From: Bullera alba
Lineage: Eukaryota > Basidiomycota > Tremellomycetes > Tremellales > Bulleraceae
Assembly: GCA_001600095.1 (NCBI GenBank)
Contig: BCIX01000001.1
Span: 2,046,001 to 2,110,000, forward strand
Direction: 5' to 3'
Length of the DNA stretch: 64,000 nt
Positions 1 to 9,615 of the stretch are shown piece after piece. How positions within the stretch are numbered: the stretch's first letter is position 1; every line of letters begins with the position of its first letter. The notes under the pieces are model-generated. The model was not told where the DNA came from. It was given only the letters and a program-made list of their open reading frames with translations, and ran no database searches. Both the position numbers and the translations under genes were made by a program.

Positions 1-1268
1 TTCGTAGACATGAAGTCTTCGAAGTTGGCTTTGACTGTGTAGCCAGCACGTCAACTCATGGGATGCTGATTTTAGCAATCACTCACACTCTGGGTGCCAT
101 CTGGATAAAGCCGGTCGATTGTCGATGATATCACCTATACTCCAGGCGATTCTCGCTTTGTCCATGTTCTGACGATGCGGTCAGATAATCGCCCACCGTA
201 CGGTAATCATGCAACACTCACGGAAGTCGTCTCGTTATCTGGGCAGATGACGTAGAAGTCGCCCTCTTCGAATACCCTTTCCGTCATGTAATCGACGGTC
301 TGCTCGGGCGACCAAGCGCCAGATGGTTTCGAAGCGTTCTCTTTGGCACCGGTGAGCCCGGTATGTACCCAACCGGGACTATCATGAGTATCAGCCAGGC
401 ACACGGACTCAAGGAGTCCATCGGACTCACACAAAGAGGTGAGCAGAGCAGTTGGAATGCGAGGCATTTCGGAGCTCGTGTGCAACTGTTACGAGTCTTA
501 GCTCCTGTTTCCTGAATGTACCTTTGGCAACCACTACTAACGCTGTTCTGTGAATGTCTTGACGGCGGCTTTGCTGACGTTGTAGCCTGCGTTTCCACTG
601 CAGTATGTGATAGCACTTTGACCTGAGCAAGGAATGTCCAGACCACACTCACGGTGGGCAAGTGATGCCTTGTTTCGAGCCGGTGTTGATGATAACACTC
701 GTATTCTCTTGCCTGACCATATATGGCGCAAAGGCTTGAGCGACATTGAGGATACCTCTGAAGTTGACGCCCATCACCGTGTCCCACTCCTTCTGGAGGT
801 CGGTCAGGGAGAGGTCGAGGGAGAACGCCGGGGATTTGCCTCCTACACCGGCATTGTTCTGCAGGATGTGGATCTGCCGATATGGTCAGTACGATAGGCA
901 CTTTTGAAGTCGCTTAAGTATGTCGTTTGACTCACCTCGCCGAAGACGTCCAAGACCTTTTCCCTTAGAGCAACCACCTCGTCCACCTTGCTGACGTCGA
1001 CGACGGCACTGTGCACCTCGCCGACCTCTCGGATCCCCTTGACTTTTTGCACGGCGCCTTCGAGTGTCTTGCCATCGATGTCGACCATGAAGACGGACAG
1101 ACCTTCTTTGGCATACTTGACCGCACAGGCAAGTCCGATACCGGACCTGCAGCAAGATTCTCAGAGTAGCTCCCTGGGGTGCATCCAACCCCGTGAGAAT
1201 CAGACTCACGCTGCACCGGTGATAACGGCTACGGCGCCGGGGTGGATGATCGCAGAATGGCTGGGCAT
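1..1268 (-). CDS. Short-chain dehydrogenase/reductase, partial (3' end may run off the left edge)
   Basis: NAD(P)-dependent SDR oxidoreductase; the substrate cannot be told. The start is the ATG at 1268 (MPSHSAIIHPGAVAVITGAA). The glycine motif TGAASGIG is split by the first intron. It is followed by FMVDIDGKTLEGAV, NNAGVGG, a long helix with VMGVNFRGILNVAQAF, and the catalytic YNVSKAAV (Tyr and Lys present). PGWVHTGLTG is the usual post-active-site loop. After the apparent stop at 207 a GTGAGT donor is visible, and splicing to the acceptor near 160 continues the frame with NMDKARIAWSIGDIIDNRPA. A second short intron leads to FKANFEDFMST at the very edge. I therefore take 207 as a false stop inside an intron. 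The reading frame is still open at base 1. Confidence 0.85.
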
Positions 1269-1731
1269 CTTGGTTGTAGGATGTGATAGGTGGATAGTTT
1301 CGAGTGCTGTGAGGGATGTATAGCAATGTCCCGCAGTGCTGTTGTCGTGTGAGCTACTTTGACCCAAGCTAGACCCCCAGCTTAGAGGGATATTCCTGGC
1401 TTGCCAGTGGCCGGACTGATAGCGATTTGAAATGACGTCAAATCAGAATGCGGCGATTAGCCGGCGCGTCTTCTCAATCGCCCGTTGGCTGCTGCTGCAT
1501 TTGGCTCGACCTCCTCACCCTTCCTAATGCTTGTCATTCCGGTTTGCAGAGGTTTGCAGCATGAAGCAGCTACATAGCAATGTCAAACGTGCATTACACA
1601 GAGTATGATTACAACTGGCGTCATCATTGGCAAAACAAGACTGTGTGCCTTTGATCAACAGACACAAGCCTGGATGAACCCTACTGTGTCCTTTTTCTCC
1701 GATCACCGATGAGCCTTCCTCGAGGACAGTC
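1269..1731. promoter_or_regulatory. Spacer with SDR promoter and CWC25 3' UTR; one TGACGTCA palindrome
   Basis: 463 bp between the SDR start and the CWC25 stop, both on the minus strand. A perfect CRE/ATF palindrome TGACGTCA lies at 1433-1440, about 165 bp upstream of the SDR ATG. bZIP factors of the ATF/CREB type bind this core in fungi; its use here is inference. I see no gene in the stretch. Confidence 0.45.
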
Positions 1732-3219
1732 TTAATCAAACTTCTGAAGACCTTTGCCAGCCCTTCGCTGCAGAGACTCGCCCAATCCCATCTCCCCCTG
1801 CTGCTTGAAGAATCCAGCATGAGCGGCTTCCTTGCCAAACTTCTTCCTATGCAGCTCGTCTTTCTCCCTCTCCTTCCGCTCCTCCTCTGCTCGTTGCGCG
1901 ATCGTCTTCTCGCGATTCGAGTACATCTCGGTCGCAGATGCCGACATTGCTGCCAATCGAGCAGCACGCTGCTCGTCCAACGCGTTCCCACCGCCACCGT
2001 TGGGAGCAGCGCTGTTTCCGTTACTGCCGTGGCCGTTCGAGGATTGATGGGGCGCACCGTTGAAGCGTGAGGGCGCTGCCGCCGAAGTGGGCCTTTCTGC
2101 CATGTCGAGAGCGCCAGGACGGGATGAATGACTTCTGATATCGGGTTTGACGTCCCTTGGCGCCGAGTGACCGTTGCCATTGGGGTAGTGTCGAGGAGGC
2201 GGTATTCTCGAATCGTGACTGTCTCGCTCATCCCTCGCACGGTGACCGTTCGACCTGTCATCCCTATGATCCCGGCTTCTTGGGCTGTCGTCTCGATATC
2301 TCCTTTCTCTGTCGTCTCGGCTGTATCTCCTCGGCGATCGCTCGTCACGACCGTAGTCTGATCTCGAACCTCGCTCCCGTTTTGGACTGTACGATCTGTC
2401 CCGGGAGTACCGCTCTTCCTTCCGGTAGGAATCGTCTCGACCAATGCTCCTTCTCTTGTAGTGGCGATCATCGTCCGAGTATTCCGACCGCGGAGATCGG
2501 TCGTCACCTCGGCTCCTCTTCTTCTCCGACCTGGAGTTCCTCTTTTCCTCCTTTTCAGCCTTTCTACGCGCTTTCCTCTCTTCCTTACTTTCCCCCGCTT
2601 CCTTCTTGATAGCCTTCAATTGACGTCGGATGTCAGGTCTATTCGCCATGGCGGCGAGAGCGGCTTGTTCTTGACGACGGATAGCGAGCAAAGGATCTTC
2701 CCTAATCTTCGCCGCTGTATCACGGGCAGAGTTGGCGTTCTGAACCGCGATGAATTCTTTGGACGCAGCGCCGACCTGTCAACAAGTCAGCATAGCATTC
2801 TGTCATCATACTAGAATTGAACTCACATTCCTATCTCCTTGAGCGAGAACATCGTCTACTCGCCTCTTCCCCAGGAGATAATCCTCCATCATCGTCTCGG
2901 AGATCTTGGCTCCGCCCAACGCGCCGTTCTCGTTTGATGGTGCCGCATACATCCAGTCCAGCTTGTCGACACGTTTTTTCCCCGTAGCCTGCTCTTGCAG
3001 CCTTTGCAGCTCGGCCAATTGTCGTTCCTCCTCCTGCTCCTTTCGCAGCTGTTGCAACTTCTTCTTCTCTTCATTCTGACAACATCGTCAGCTCAGGTTC
3101 CTGTATTGTGCCTAGCTGATGTTACTTACCGCAGACTTTTCGGCCTTCCAGACTTTTTCTTGATTGACCAAGAGCACTGGGTGCCACGACTTCTTCATGT
3201 TCAGATCACCACCACCCAT
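1732..3219 (-). CDS. CWC25: Pre-mRNA-splicing factor CWC25
   Basis: Step-one splicing factor that joins the activated spliceosome and stabilises the branch helix during the first transesterification. The start at 3219 gives [20 protein letters not shown], the hallmark N-terminus of the family, interrupted by an intron after KAEKSA. Exon 2 has a Glu/Arg/Leu-rich coiled coil, then [17 protein letters not shown] and [12 protein letters not shown], both diagnostic of CWC25. Exon 3 begins [18 protein letters not shown] and holds the conserved [17 protein letters not shown]. The second half is a long Arg/Ser/Asp-rich low-complexity tail, ending ...[24 protein letters not shown] at 1732. About 455 residues, two introns. 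An alternative open frame of 327 codons on the same strand (1524-2507) is a shadow of the repetitive RS region. Confidence 0.95.
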
Positions 3220-3690
3220 CTTGCTTGAGTTCTCTTGGGTCCGGGGTTGGCTAGGAAGCGAGGGAGGTGTTTAGACCTCTGGGAGACTTGACCGCTTGGA
3301 CACGCGAGAGGCCGGAACAAAGGATTGAGCAGTAATAAACAACGCGACCTGGGAGCGGATAGCACTGTCGATACTGTGTATGATCTTGTATGACCCAGTG
3401 TTAGGGAATTGCGAAGCACACTTGGTCAAGGCAAGATGAACGCGAGGACGAGGTGGTTATGGTTTGAACTGTTTGACTGCAATTGCCACCCGAGCCTGAT
3501 CAGTCTTTACCGTGTGAAATGTGAATCAGGCTCAGATGGAGCCCCAGCTTTTCCGGTTAAGGAACTTCAAGCTTCAGCTTCAGCAATCTCCACCACCGTC
3601 CAACGGTCAATTGACTTGCGAGTCAAGCCTTTCGACTGAAGCTGAGCTGCATACCTGCAACGTATCAGGCATTGACTCCTCTCGCCCTAG
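3220..3690. promoter_or_regulatory. Divergent promoter region, CWC25 / BEM46-like
   Basis: 471 bp between two divergent start codons. It must hold both promoters. I see no clear TATA box or strong repeat, which fits housekeeping genes. Confidence 0.4.
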
Positions 3691-5103
3691 ATGAGCTCCC
3701 TGGTCGGATATCTCAACTTCTCGTCAGTCAATGCGCTATATGTGGTGCTCAAAGTATGTTACATCCCGCCTTTCGATGCGACAGGATCAAGAGCTCATGC
3801 TGTCTCCCAAGTAGTACTCGGCCGGAGCGGGTATTATTGGCTCGACATTGATAGCAGCGGGGCTGTATCTCTTTCAATGTCGACTTATCTACCCCTCCTA
3901 CATGCCCGACGGGTCCAGGAAATGTGAGAGTGCAGCTGCGCGTATACATAGATTTGAGGAAGCTGACATCGGTTGCTCGTAGACGTTCCCAGCCCTGGTG
4001 AAGTTGGCCTACCGTTTGAAGACGTTGAGATCACGACCTCCGACAATGTCAAAATCAAGGGATTCGTCATTCCTGCCAGAAGGAGTCATATACCCACGGC
4101 GGCATTGCAGCACATGAGCCAGAAAGAGCGGAAGGAGGCATCGGAGAAGGAGCTGGCAAAGTGGCCCGAAGAGAGGCAGACGCTCGACGCTGTGGAGGTG
4201 AGAAGACCTACCTAATTGAAACTACAATCAGGATAGGCGTGCTGAATCTTGGGACAGTTCATTCACTCGCGGCCGACAGTGGTCATCTTCCACGCCAATG
4301 CCGGAAACATGGGCCACCGGGTCCCCATAGGCAGAAAGTTCAACGTAGACTACAAGTGCAACATATTCATGCTCAGTTATAGAGGGTGCGTCGTAATCCT
4401 TGACTCCGACTCGTGCTGACAAGTGATCCAGGTATGGCCTGTCTCAAGGCGTAGCATCGGAGGCGGGTATCATCAAAGACGTTGATGTGAGTCCTCAAAC
4501 TGTGGCCCAACAAATGTCTACTGACATATGACACAGGCGGCAATGGAATTCGTCTCCAAGCACCCGCTTCTAGGCCCTACGAAAACAATAGTGAGTGACG
4601 CTAAATGGTCTCGTAAGCGGAACTTCAGCTCACAGTCAGTGTAGGTCTATGGTCAATCCATTGGAGGAGCAGTTTGCCTGTACGCCGCTAGCAAATTCCC
4701 CAAGATGGTGTGTAACTGAGTCTGACGGTGTACGATTGCCTCTGCTGACACAGCCCAGGTGTCTGGTGTCATCATTGAAAACACCTTCTTCTCACTGTCC
4801 AAACTCATTCCCTGTGTCCTGCCGCAACTGCCCAAATTCCTACTTCCTCTCCTCCTGACTGAGAATTGGGACGCGTCCAAGACATTACCCCATATCCCAC
4901 CCTATACGCCCGTACTTATGATGTCCGGGAAGAGGGATATGCTGGTACCCCCAGCGCAGATGCAGCAGCTGAAAGCGCTCAGAGAGGAGAACAATGGGAA
5001 AGTGCGGTTTAGGGAGTTTGACGGCGAGCACAACGATACATTCCTGGCAGCAGGGTATTGGGAGGAAGTCGGGAAATGGATAAGAGAGGAGATAGAGCTA
5101 TGA
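3691..5103 (+). CDS. Membrane-anchored alpha/beta hydrolase, BEM46/ABHD13 family
   Basis: Predicted serine hydrolase held in an internal membrane or the plasma membrane by one N-terminal helix. The substrate of the family is not settled. The start at 3691 encodes MSSLVGYLNFSSVNALYVVLK. After a GTATGT intron comes the anchor YSAGAGIIGSTLIAAGLYLF and then RLIYPSYMPDG, as in BEM46 proteins. Splicing gives FHANAGNMGHR (oxyanion region), LSYRGYGLSQG, the nucleophile motif GQSIGGA (Ser near residue 212), SGKRDMLVPP (catalytic Asp near 288) and DGEHNDTF (catalytic His near 319), so the triad is complete. About 344 residues and at least six introns, one right before the nucleophile exon. Function beyond hydrolase is not inferable. 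Confidence 0.9.
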
Positions 5104-5449
5104 TACGGCGTATGCATGTGGTATCCTGTAAGCCTGGACTGCTTATCATTGGGCCTCAAGCCGAAGTGGTGCGCAAGATTGTTGTCCTTTGAGTTTGAAG
5201 CCCCTTGACAATCTCGTTTCGAGAACAATAAAGGCGGGCGAGAGAGATTTGAAATCGTCATCGAGACATCCTTTGTACGAGTCTCTGAAATCGAGAGCGA
5301 AGTACGGAGACCATGAGACATTTGCATGATACAAGAAGATCGCCCAGTATGCTATCCAAGGCCTTCTTCTCACATTCTCTCTACATCCACAGTAGTACAA
5401 CACATAACCCGCCAAAGTTCTCCATCGAGCCGCTTTTGACTACAGAACG
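5104..5449. other. Intergenic, no gene seen
   Basis: 346 bp between two plus-strand genes, holding the 3' UTR of the hydrolase and the promoter of the secreted protein. No repeat or recognisable site stands out. Confidence 0.5.
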
Positions 5450-6110
5450 ATGTTCGCCTCAATCTGCCAACTCAACTACGTGCTCGTTCTAGTTCTCTCC
5501 ATTCTCGCTCCTGCTGTCCGGTCAGTCTCCGAAGATGCCACCTGTATCGACGCTTGCTCAGACTGGTCGGTGACTCTGGGTCACTGCAGAGGGATATACG
5601 GGAACCAACGTAAGTCTCCTCCACCATTGCTCCACCACGACATCTGTTTCGCAAGCAGCTGACTTGTTGTCGCAGCCCAGTACACCAATTACACGTTCGC
5701 CAATGACTTTGTACAATGTCTGTGTGAAGGGTGGGACGGTCTTGGCCAGGCTACTCTTGGAAACACTACCCTCCTGACCTCGGCGGGGATCTGCCAATCT
5801 TGTTCGACCTCTCCGGTCCGGATACAAACTGATTTATCGGTGAGTACCCTCGCCGGGACCTTCAAGGCATTGAGCTGATTGCATGTAGACCCTGCTGGTA
5901 CTGTGTGCGATACAGGTCGAGAACGGGACTGCGGCCGGAGCGATGGAGTTCCGCCCGGTAGCGTACACCACGAGTCAAGACGCAATAGCCAGACCAGGGG
6001 CGATTGGGCAAAGCCAGAGTGGAAGTACCAGGAGTTTAGCGATCGAACGGATTGTCGGGGTCGTTATGTCTGCCGCTCTCATAGGAGGCCTTATCTCCTA
6101 TACAACTTAG
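5450..6110 (+). CDS. Small secreted cysteine-containing protein, probably surface-attached
   Basis: Not a family I can name. The start at 5450 opens with a signal peptide (MFASICQLNYVLVLVLSILA, cleavage likely after APAVRS). The mature part has paired cysteines: CIDACSDW, LGHCRG, FVQCLCEGW and GICQSCST. This resembles small Cys-rich extracellular domains of basidiomycetes (CFEM-like spacing is possible but not convincing). Two introns, at about 5611-5674 and 5840-5888, are needed to keep the frame. The C-terminus is Ser/Gln-rich and then hydrophobic (IVGVVMSAALIGGLISYTT), ending at TAG 6108-6110, which suggests a GPI signal or a single membrane helix. About 180 residues. Role likely at the cell wall or cell surface; this is inference. 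Confidence 0.75.
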
Positions 6111-6373
6111 AGTCATGAATGATGGTGCAACTACAGATTGAAGGATCGCGCCCGGTCGCGGAGCTCAAACGAGCACCCGACGGTGGCAACAACTTCGCCG
6201 ATTTACGTAACTCCTTTTTGACGTTTCAAATCTCGTCGATCTTGCGATTGTGGCCTCGTGTCCGTGAAGCTGCGTTCCTATTGTTCACAAGTTGTCAGCG
6301 TTGCACAGACATTTCGCCAGATCATCACACTCTCCCTCAAGTTTTATCACGTCCCGAAACGCGCCGGTTTCAT

Positions 6374-7332
6374 ATGTCAGCCACACTCGTCCTGCCAGGC
6401 GATTCAGTCGCACAATCTTCGACTTCCCCACTCACGCTAGGGCCAGGAATCGGTTCCTCCTCATCCCGCGCCTCGACTTCGGGCACAAGAGCGCAGAGTC
6501 TGGTCGCATCGAAGGCCGGGATCTTGAGTAGCGCATCGGCAAAAGGCAAGGAGAAGGAAAAGGGCCAGTCCTTATGGATAGAGGGTAGTTCAAGAAGGGT
6601 GAGTGGTGGAGCGAGTGCTGACGGTGTTTCCGCCAGCGGTTTGACTGTTGGCAAGATTGCGGTCATGTGCTGATAGGTCATGACCTGCAGTACATTGCCG
6701 CTCCGAAAGATCTGGTCCTGGGTACAATTATCGCTCGTCATTCCGAGGGGTACCGAGTCGACTTGGGATGCTCGCAAATGGCCAGTCTGGACGCTCTGGC
6801 TTTTGAGGGCGCTACCAAGAGAAGCAAACCCAATCTCAAGGTGAGTCCGATTGGTCAAATCGATTCACACTCTGGGTGGATCTATATTATGGATGGTCTA
6901 TAGCTAAAGCTCGGCTGTATAGATCGGTACACTAGTTTACGCTCGAGTGACAATAGCCAACCGAGACATGGAACCCGAAGTCGAGTGTGTGGACCCTGCG
7001 ACTGGAAAGGCAGACGGCTTCGGCGAGTTGAAAGAGGGCTTCGTCGTGAACGCCTCTTTACAGCTGTGCAGGCAGTAAGTGTCGAGGTATTCTGGCCGTT
7101 CATGACTGATCGACTCGTCAGATTGCTCAACCCGAAGAACCTCCTCCTTCACACGTTGGCAGGACAGATCCCGTTCGAAATTGCGGTCGGGCTGAACGGG
7201 AGGATATGGTTCAAATCGCCCTCTGTTTCCGAAACGATTGCGTTGAAGAGAGTCATCGAAGGTGTGGAGGACGGAAGTATAGGGACGGAGAGGAAGGAGG
7301 TCGAGAGGGCACTCAAAACCTTCTTGGCTTAG
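6374..7332 (+). CDS. RRP40: Exosome complex cap subunit RRP40 (EXOSC3)
   Basis: RNA-binding S1/KH cap protein of the nuclear and cytoplasmic RNA exosome, which threads RNA into the barrel. The start at 6374 (MSATLVLPGDSVAQ) gives the family-typical N-terminus; LVLPGD is conserved. A Ser/Gly-rich stretch follows. Splicing joins SSRR to YIAAPKDLVLGTIIARHSEG, the start of the S1 domain. Next come YRVDLGCSQMASLDALAFEGATKRSKPNLK, then after an intron IGTLVYARVTIANRDMEPEVECVD. The C-terminal KH-like domain holds LLNPKNLLLHTLAGQIPFEIAVGLNGRIWF, with the GxNGxxW signature. Three introns, about 245 residues. An upstream in-frame-looking ORF from 6119 belongs to the leader and is not needed. Confidence 0.93.
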
Positions 7333-7882
7333 GGGACATAGCGGGAGGGTTGCAGTGATAGAAGATGCATACTCTCGCTGCGGTCAATTTTATCTTTCTT
7401 TGTTCGTCGACTTCTAGGCATGCCAGTCTCAAAGGTCGATTGACTCGTCCAGCGTAAGGCGAGGCAGCCACCACGGCGTGTCGCCATCGAGGGGCAATTG
7501 AGAGCTCAATACGGGGACGTGAGATTCTGGAGACATTGATAAGGCTGTTGGACTTCGGGCTGGAGTGGAGGCATTACAATGGGACTTGTGGCGACATTAC
7601 GATCCAACTTGGGGCGCCTAGTTGAATATAGAAAGTTTCGATCGGCACGCCTCCCGGGCGCCTCGAGATTAGGCCGAGCAAAATGGTGTCTTGCGATCAA
7701 AAAGCAAGCATTGCCCGGATGGGTGGAAGCGTTCCAGGCCAAATTTAAGGACGACCTTGGGTGACCCAGTCAGTTCACCATTCACAACTACCTTAACCAG
7801 TGGGCGGGATGCTACGAGCTGCAAGCTGCTGCAAGGTGCAGACCTGAGCAGATGCAGTACCTGTACGTACGTCGATTCGTGC

Positions 7883-7903
7883 GCATGAGGCATGAGGCAT
7901 GAG
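7883..7903. repeat. Three tandem copies of a 7-bp unit
   Basis: GCATGAG is repeated exactly three times in gene-free DNA. Function unknown. Confidence 0.8.
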
Positions 7904-8382
7904 CATTGAACACGGGTTGAGCCTGGGTGAGCTTGTTGGGACTGTGTCTGACTGTGTGTACGATTCATCGAGGATCCAAACCTGCTGGCGGATTCGGACA
8001 GACAAGCTGTCGGTCCGCAGTGTTCCGGGTCAACAGAGTCACCTCAACCGGCCCGATCGATCGTGTTGGTTAGAGTCCAGGATCTCGATGTGCTGGTGTC
8101 TGCGATACGGGGCGATGCCGTACTCTATTCCCGACTCACTGCCTACGCTAGCCCCTGACGTACTAAGGCCGACCCGGCTGGTTGAGCCTGGCTAAGCCTG
8201 GCACAGCAGCATCACTACGGCGCAATGTAACCTGCACCCAGTACATTGCAACCTTGTCGTCATTTGTGTTTGTGCCTCACCGATCGTGATTCCCGCAAAC
8301 TGTGAACATTGCTATGACTCAATGTCACGCGGGCGGTTTGACGTATGTCACATGTACCAACCCACCGGAATCGAGTGACTGG

Positions 8383-8545
8383 CCCCTTAGCAGTCCCCTA
8401 GCCTAGCAATATCCTCCCGAGCGGGTGGCTGTGAACCCTGCAACCGATGCCCGATCTGTCGAAAGTGTAGATGAGCTAGATGGACGTCTGGATCGAGTGA
8501 CGTCGAGCTCGCGATCGCGACCGTCTGATTAGGTGTCTATATAAG
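8383..8545 (+). promoter_or_regulatory. STRE-like CCCCT pair and TATA box of the Con-6 gene
   Basis: CCCCT at 8383-8387 and 8395-8399, and TATATAAG at 8538-8545. In yeasts CCCCT/AGGGG is the core of the stress response element bound by Msn2/4-type zinc fingers. Combined with a strong TATA box this predicts stress-inducible expression of the downstream gene. The motifs are seen; the regulation is inferred. Confidence 0.5.
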
Positions 8546-8642
8546 GCGGTCGGGACATCGAGCTTCTTCACCTTTTCATCCAGCTACCTCCCCTCGATTG
8601 AACACTCTTGTCAGACCCAAGTCCCAACATCACCTGATCATC

Positions 8643-9079
8643 ATGGCCAACCCAAACCAAGTCGCTGGCGGGTAAGTTCGCGATCGCTCAACATACATAT
8701 TGTCATCGTCGCTGACTCAATACAGACACAAGGCTGCCATCAACAACGACCAAGTTCCCGAGGAGTCCAAGGAGAACTCTAAGAAGTGAGTGACGCTTCA
8801 CCTGGACTGACCTCAGGCTGACGCAAAACAGAGCACTCGAGGAGATGGAGCAAACTGGCGAGACGTCGGACAGCGGTGTTGACGGCGGTGTCGACAACGC
8901 CGACAACCTCAAGAATGAGAGTAACGTGATCGGCGGCCACAAGGCCACCCTCAGCAACCCTCGAGTTGGAGAGGAAGCCAAGGAGCACTCGCGACAGGTA
9001 TGTCCAGTGGTTGCACATGTGCATACTGAAGCTGACGCTACCGTCACAGGTCCTCAAGGAGCACGGAGTCGAGGTGTAA
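8643..9079 (+). CDS. Con-6 family (conidiation-specific protein 6-like) small hydrophilic protein
   Basis: Four exons encode about 95 residues starting MANPNQVAGGHKAAINNDQV and ending KEHGVEV. Two copies of the Con-6 motif are visible. The first is GGHKAAINNDQVPEESKENS, and the second GGHKATLSNPRVGEEAKEHS, followed by RQVLKEHG. Con-6 proteins were described in Neurospora conidia and occur widely in fungi as small, very hydrophilic proteins of dormant or stressed cells. Their biochemical role is not known. Residues between the repeats are Asp/Gly-rich (TSDSGVDGGVDNADN). Introns are 46-57 bp with GTAAGT, GTGAGT and GTATGT donors. The upstream TATA/CCCCT arrangement fits strong, condition-dependent expression. 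Confidence 0.88.
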
Positions 9080-9615
9080 GGCCATTGGGGTCGCATAGCT
9101 ATCATAGCGGGCGGGTGCAGTCAGAAGCTATCGAGTCAGAGGTGCATATAACTCCGAATGCAACAAGCCTTGACCAGACAGAATGCCTCGCGCGAAGATA
9201 CTGCACTCCATCAACCGTGCTAAAATGCCCTGCGTTGTCGAATTTCCCGGCGGCTCGACCGTCTCAGACATTCAGCAAATGCCAATCAGAGCCCATACGG
9301 GTGTCGATGCGTGCAGTACTATATGTCGAAGACGTTGAGCAAGGTTGAAGTGATAAACTCAAAGTAACAGGGAGCAAGCCCATGACATTGACATCCACGC
9401 GCGGTCACGTCGCGGAGACGACAGCCTCGACCCCGCTTGCGTCATGCATTTGGTTCCGCCATTCCCCGGAGCCCCTCCCTTGCCTTGTGCTCTCAGGTCG
9501 TGTCCACTGTCTATGAGCGCATGTTGCAGGCTGCTCTTTGTGCCCGACCACGGTCAACATCGCGTACACGACATCAACCAGCTACCTCTTGATGACCTGA
9601 AAAGGCCTCTGGATC
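9080..9615. other. Intergenic, no gene seen
   Basis: 536 bp between two plus-strand genes. An 85-codon frame at 9444-9701 overlaps the real first exon of the next gene in another frame and has no supporting features. The in-frame TGA just upstream of 9616 supports that start codon for the downstream gene. Confidence 0.5.

Larger units (their letters stand above)
7333..8642. other. 1.3-kb gene-free stretch with Con-6 promoter
   Basis: No coding region could be supported on either strand. A 7-bp unit GCATGAG occurs three times head to tail at 7883-7903. The last 300 bp look like an inducible promoter: two CCCCT elements at 8383-8387 and 8395-8399, and a TATATAAG box at 8538-8545, about 100 bp before the Con-6 start codon. 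Confidence 0.5.

Noticed and set aside
207..209. Stop codon of the first SDR at 207
   Set aside because: A GTGAGT donor just upstream and an in-frame continuation after an acceptor near 160 indicate that this stop is inside an intron.
1524..2507. 327-codon open frame overlapping CWC25 on the same strand
   Set aside because: It reads the repetitive RS/Asp-rich coding DNA of CWC25 in another frame; composition is Arg/Thr-rich with no domain.
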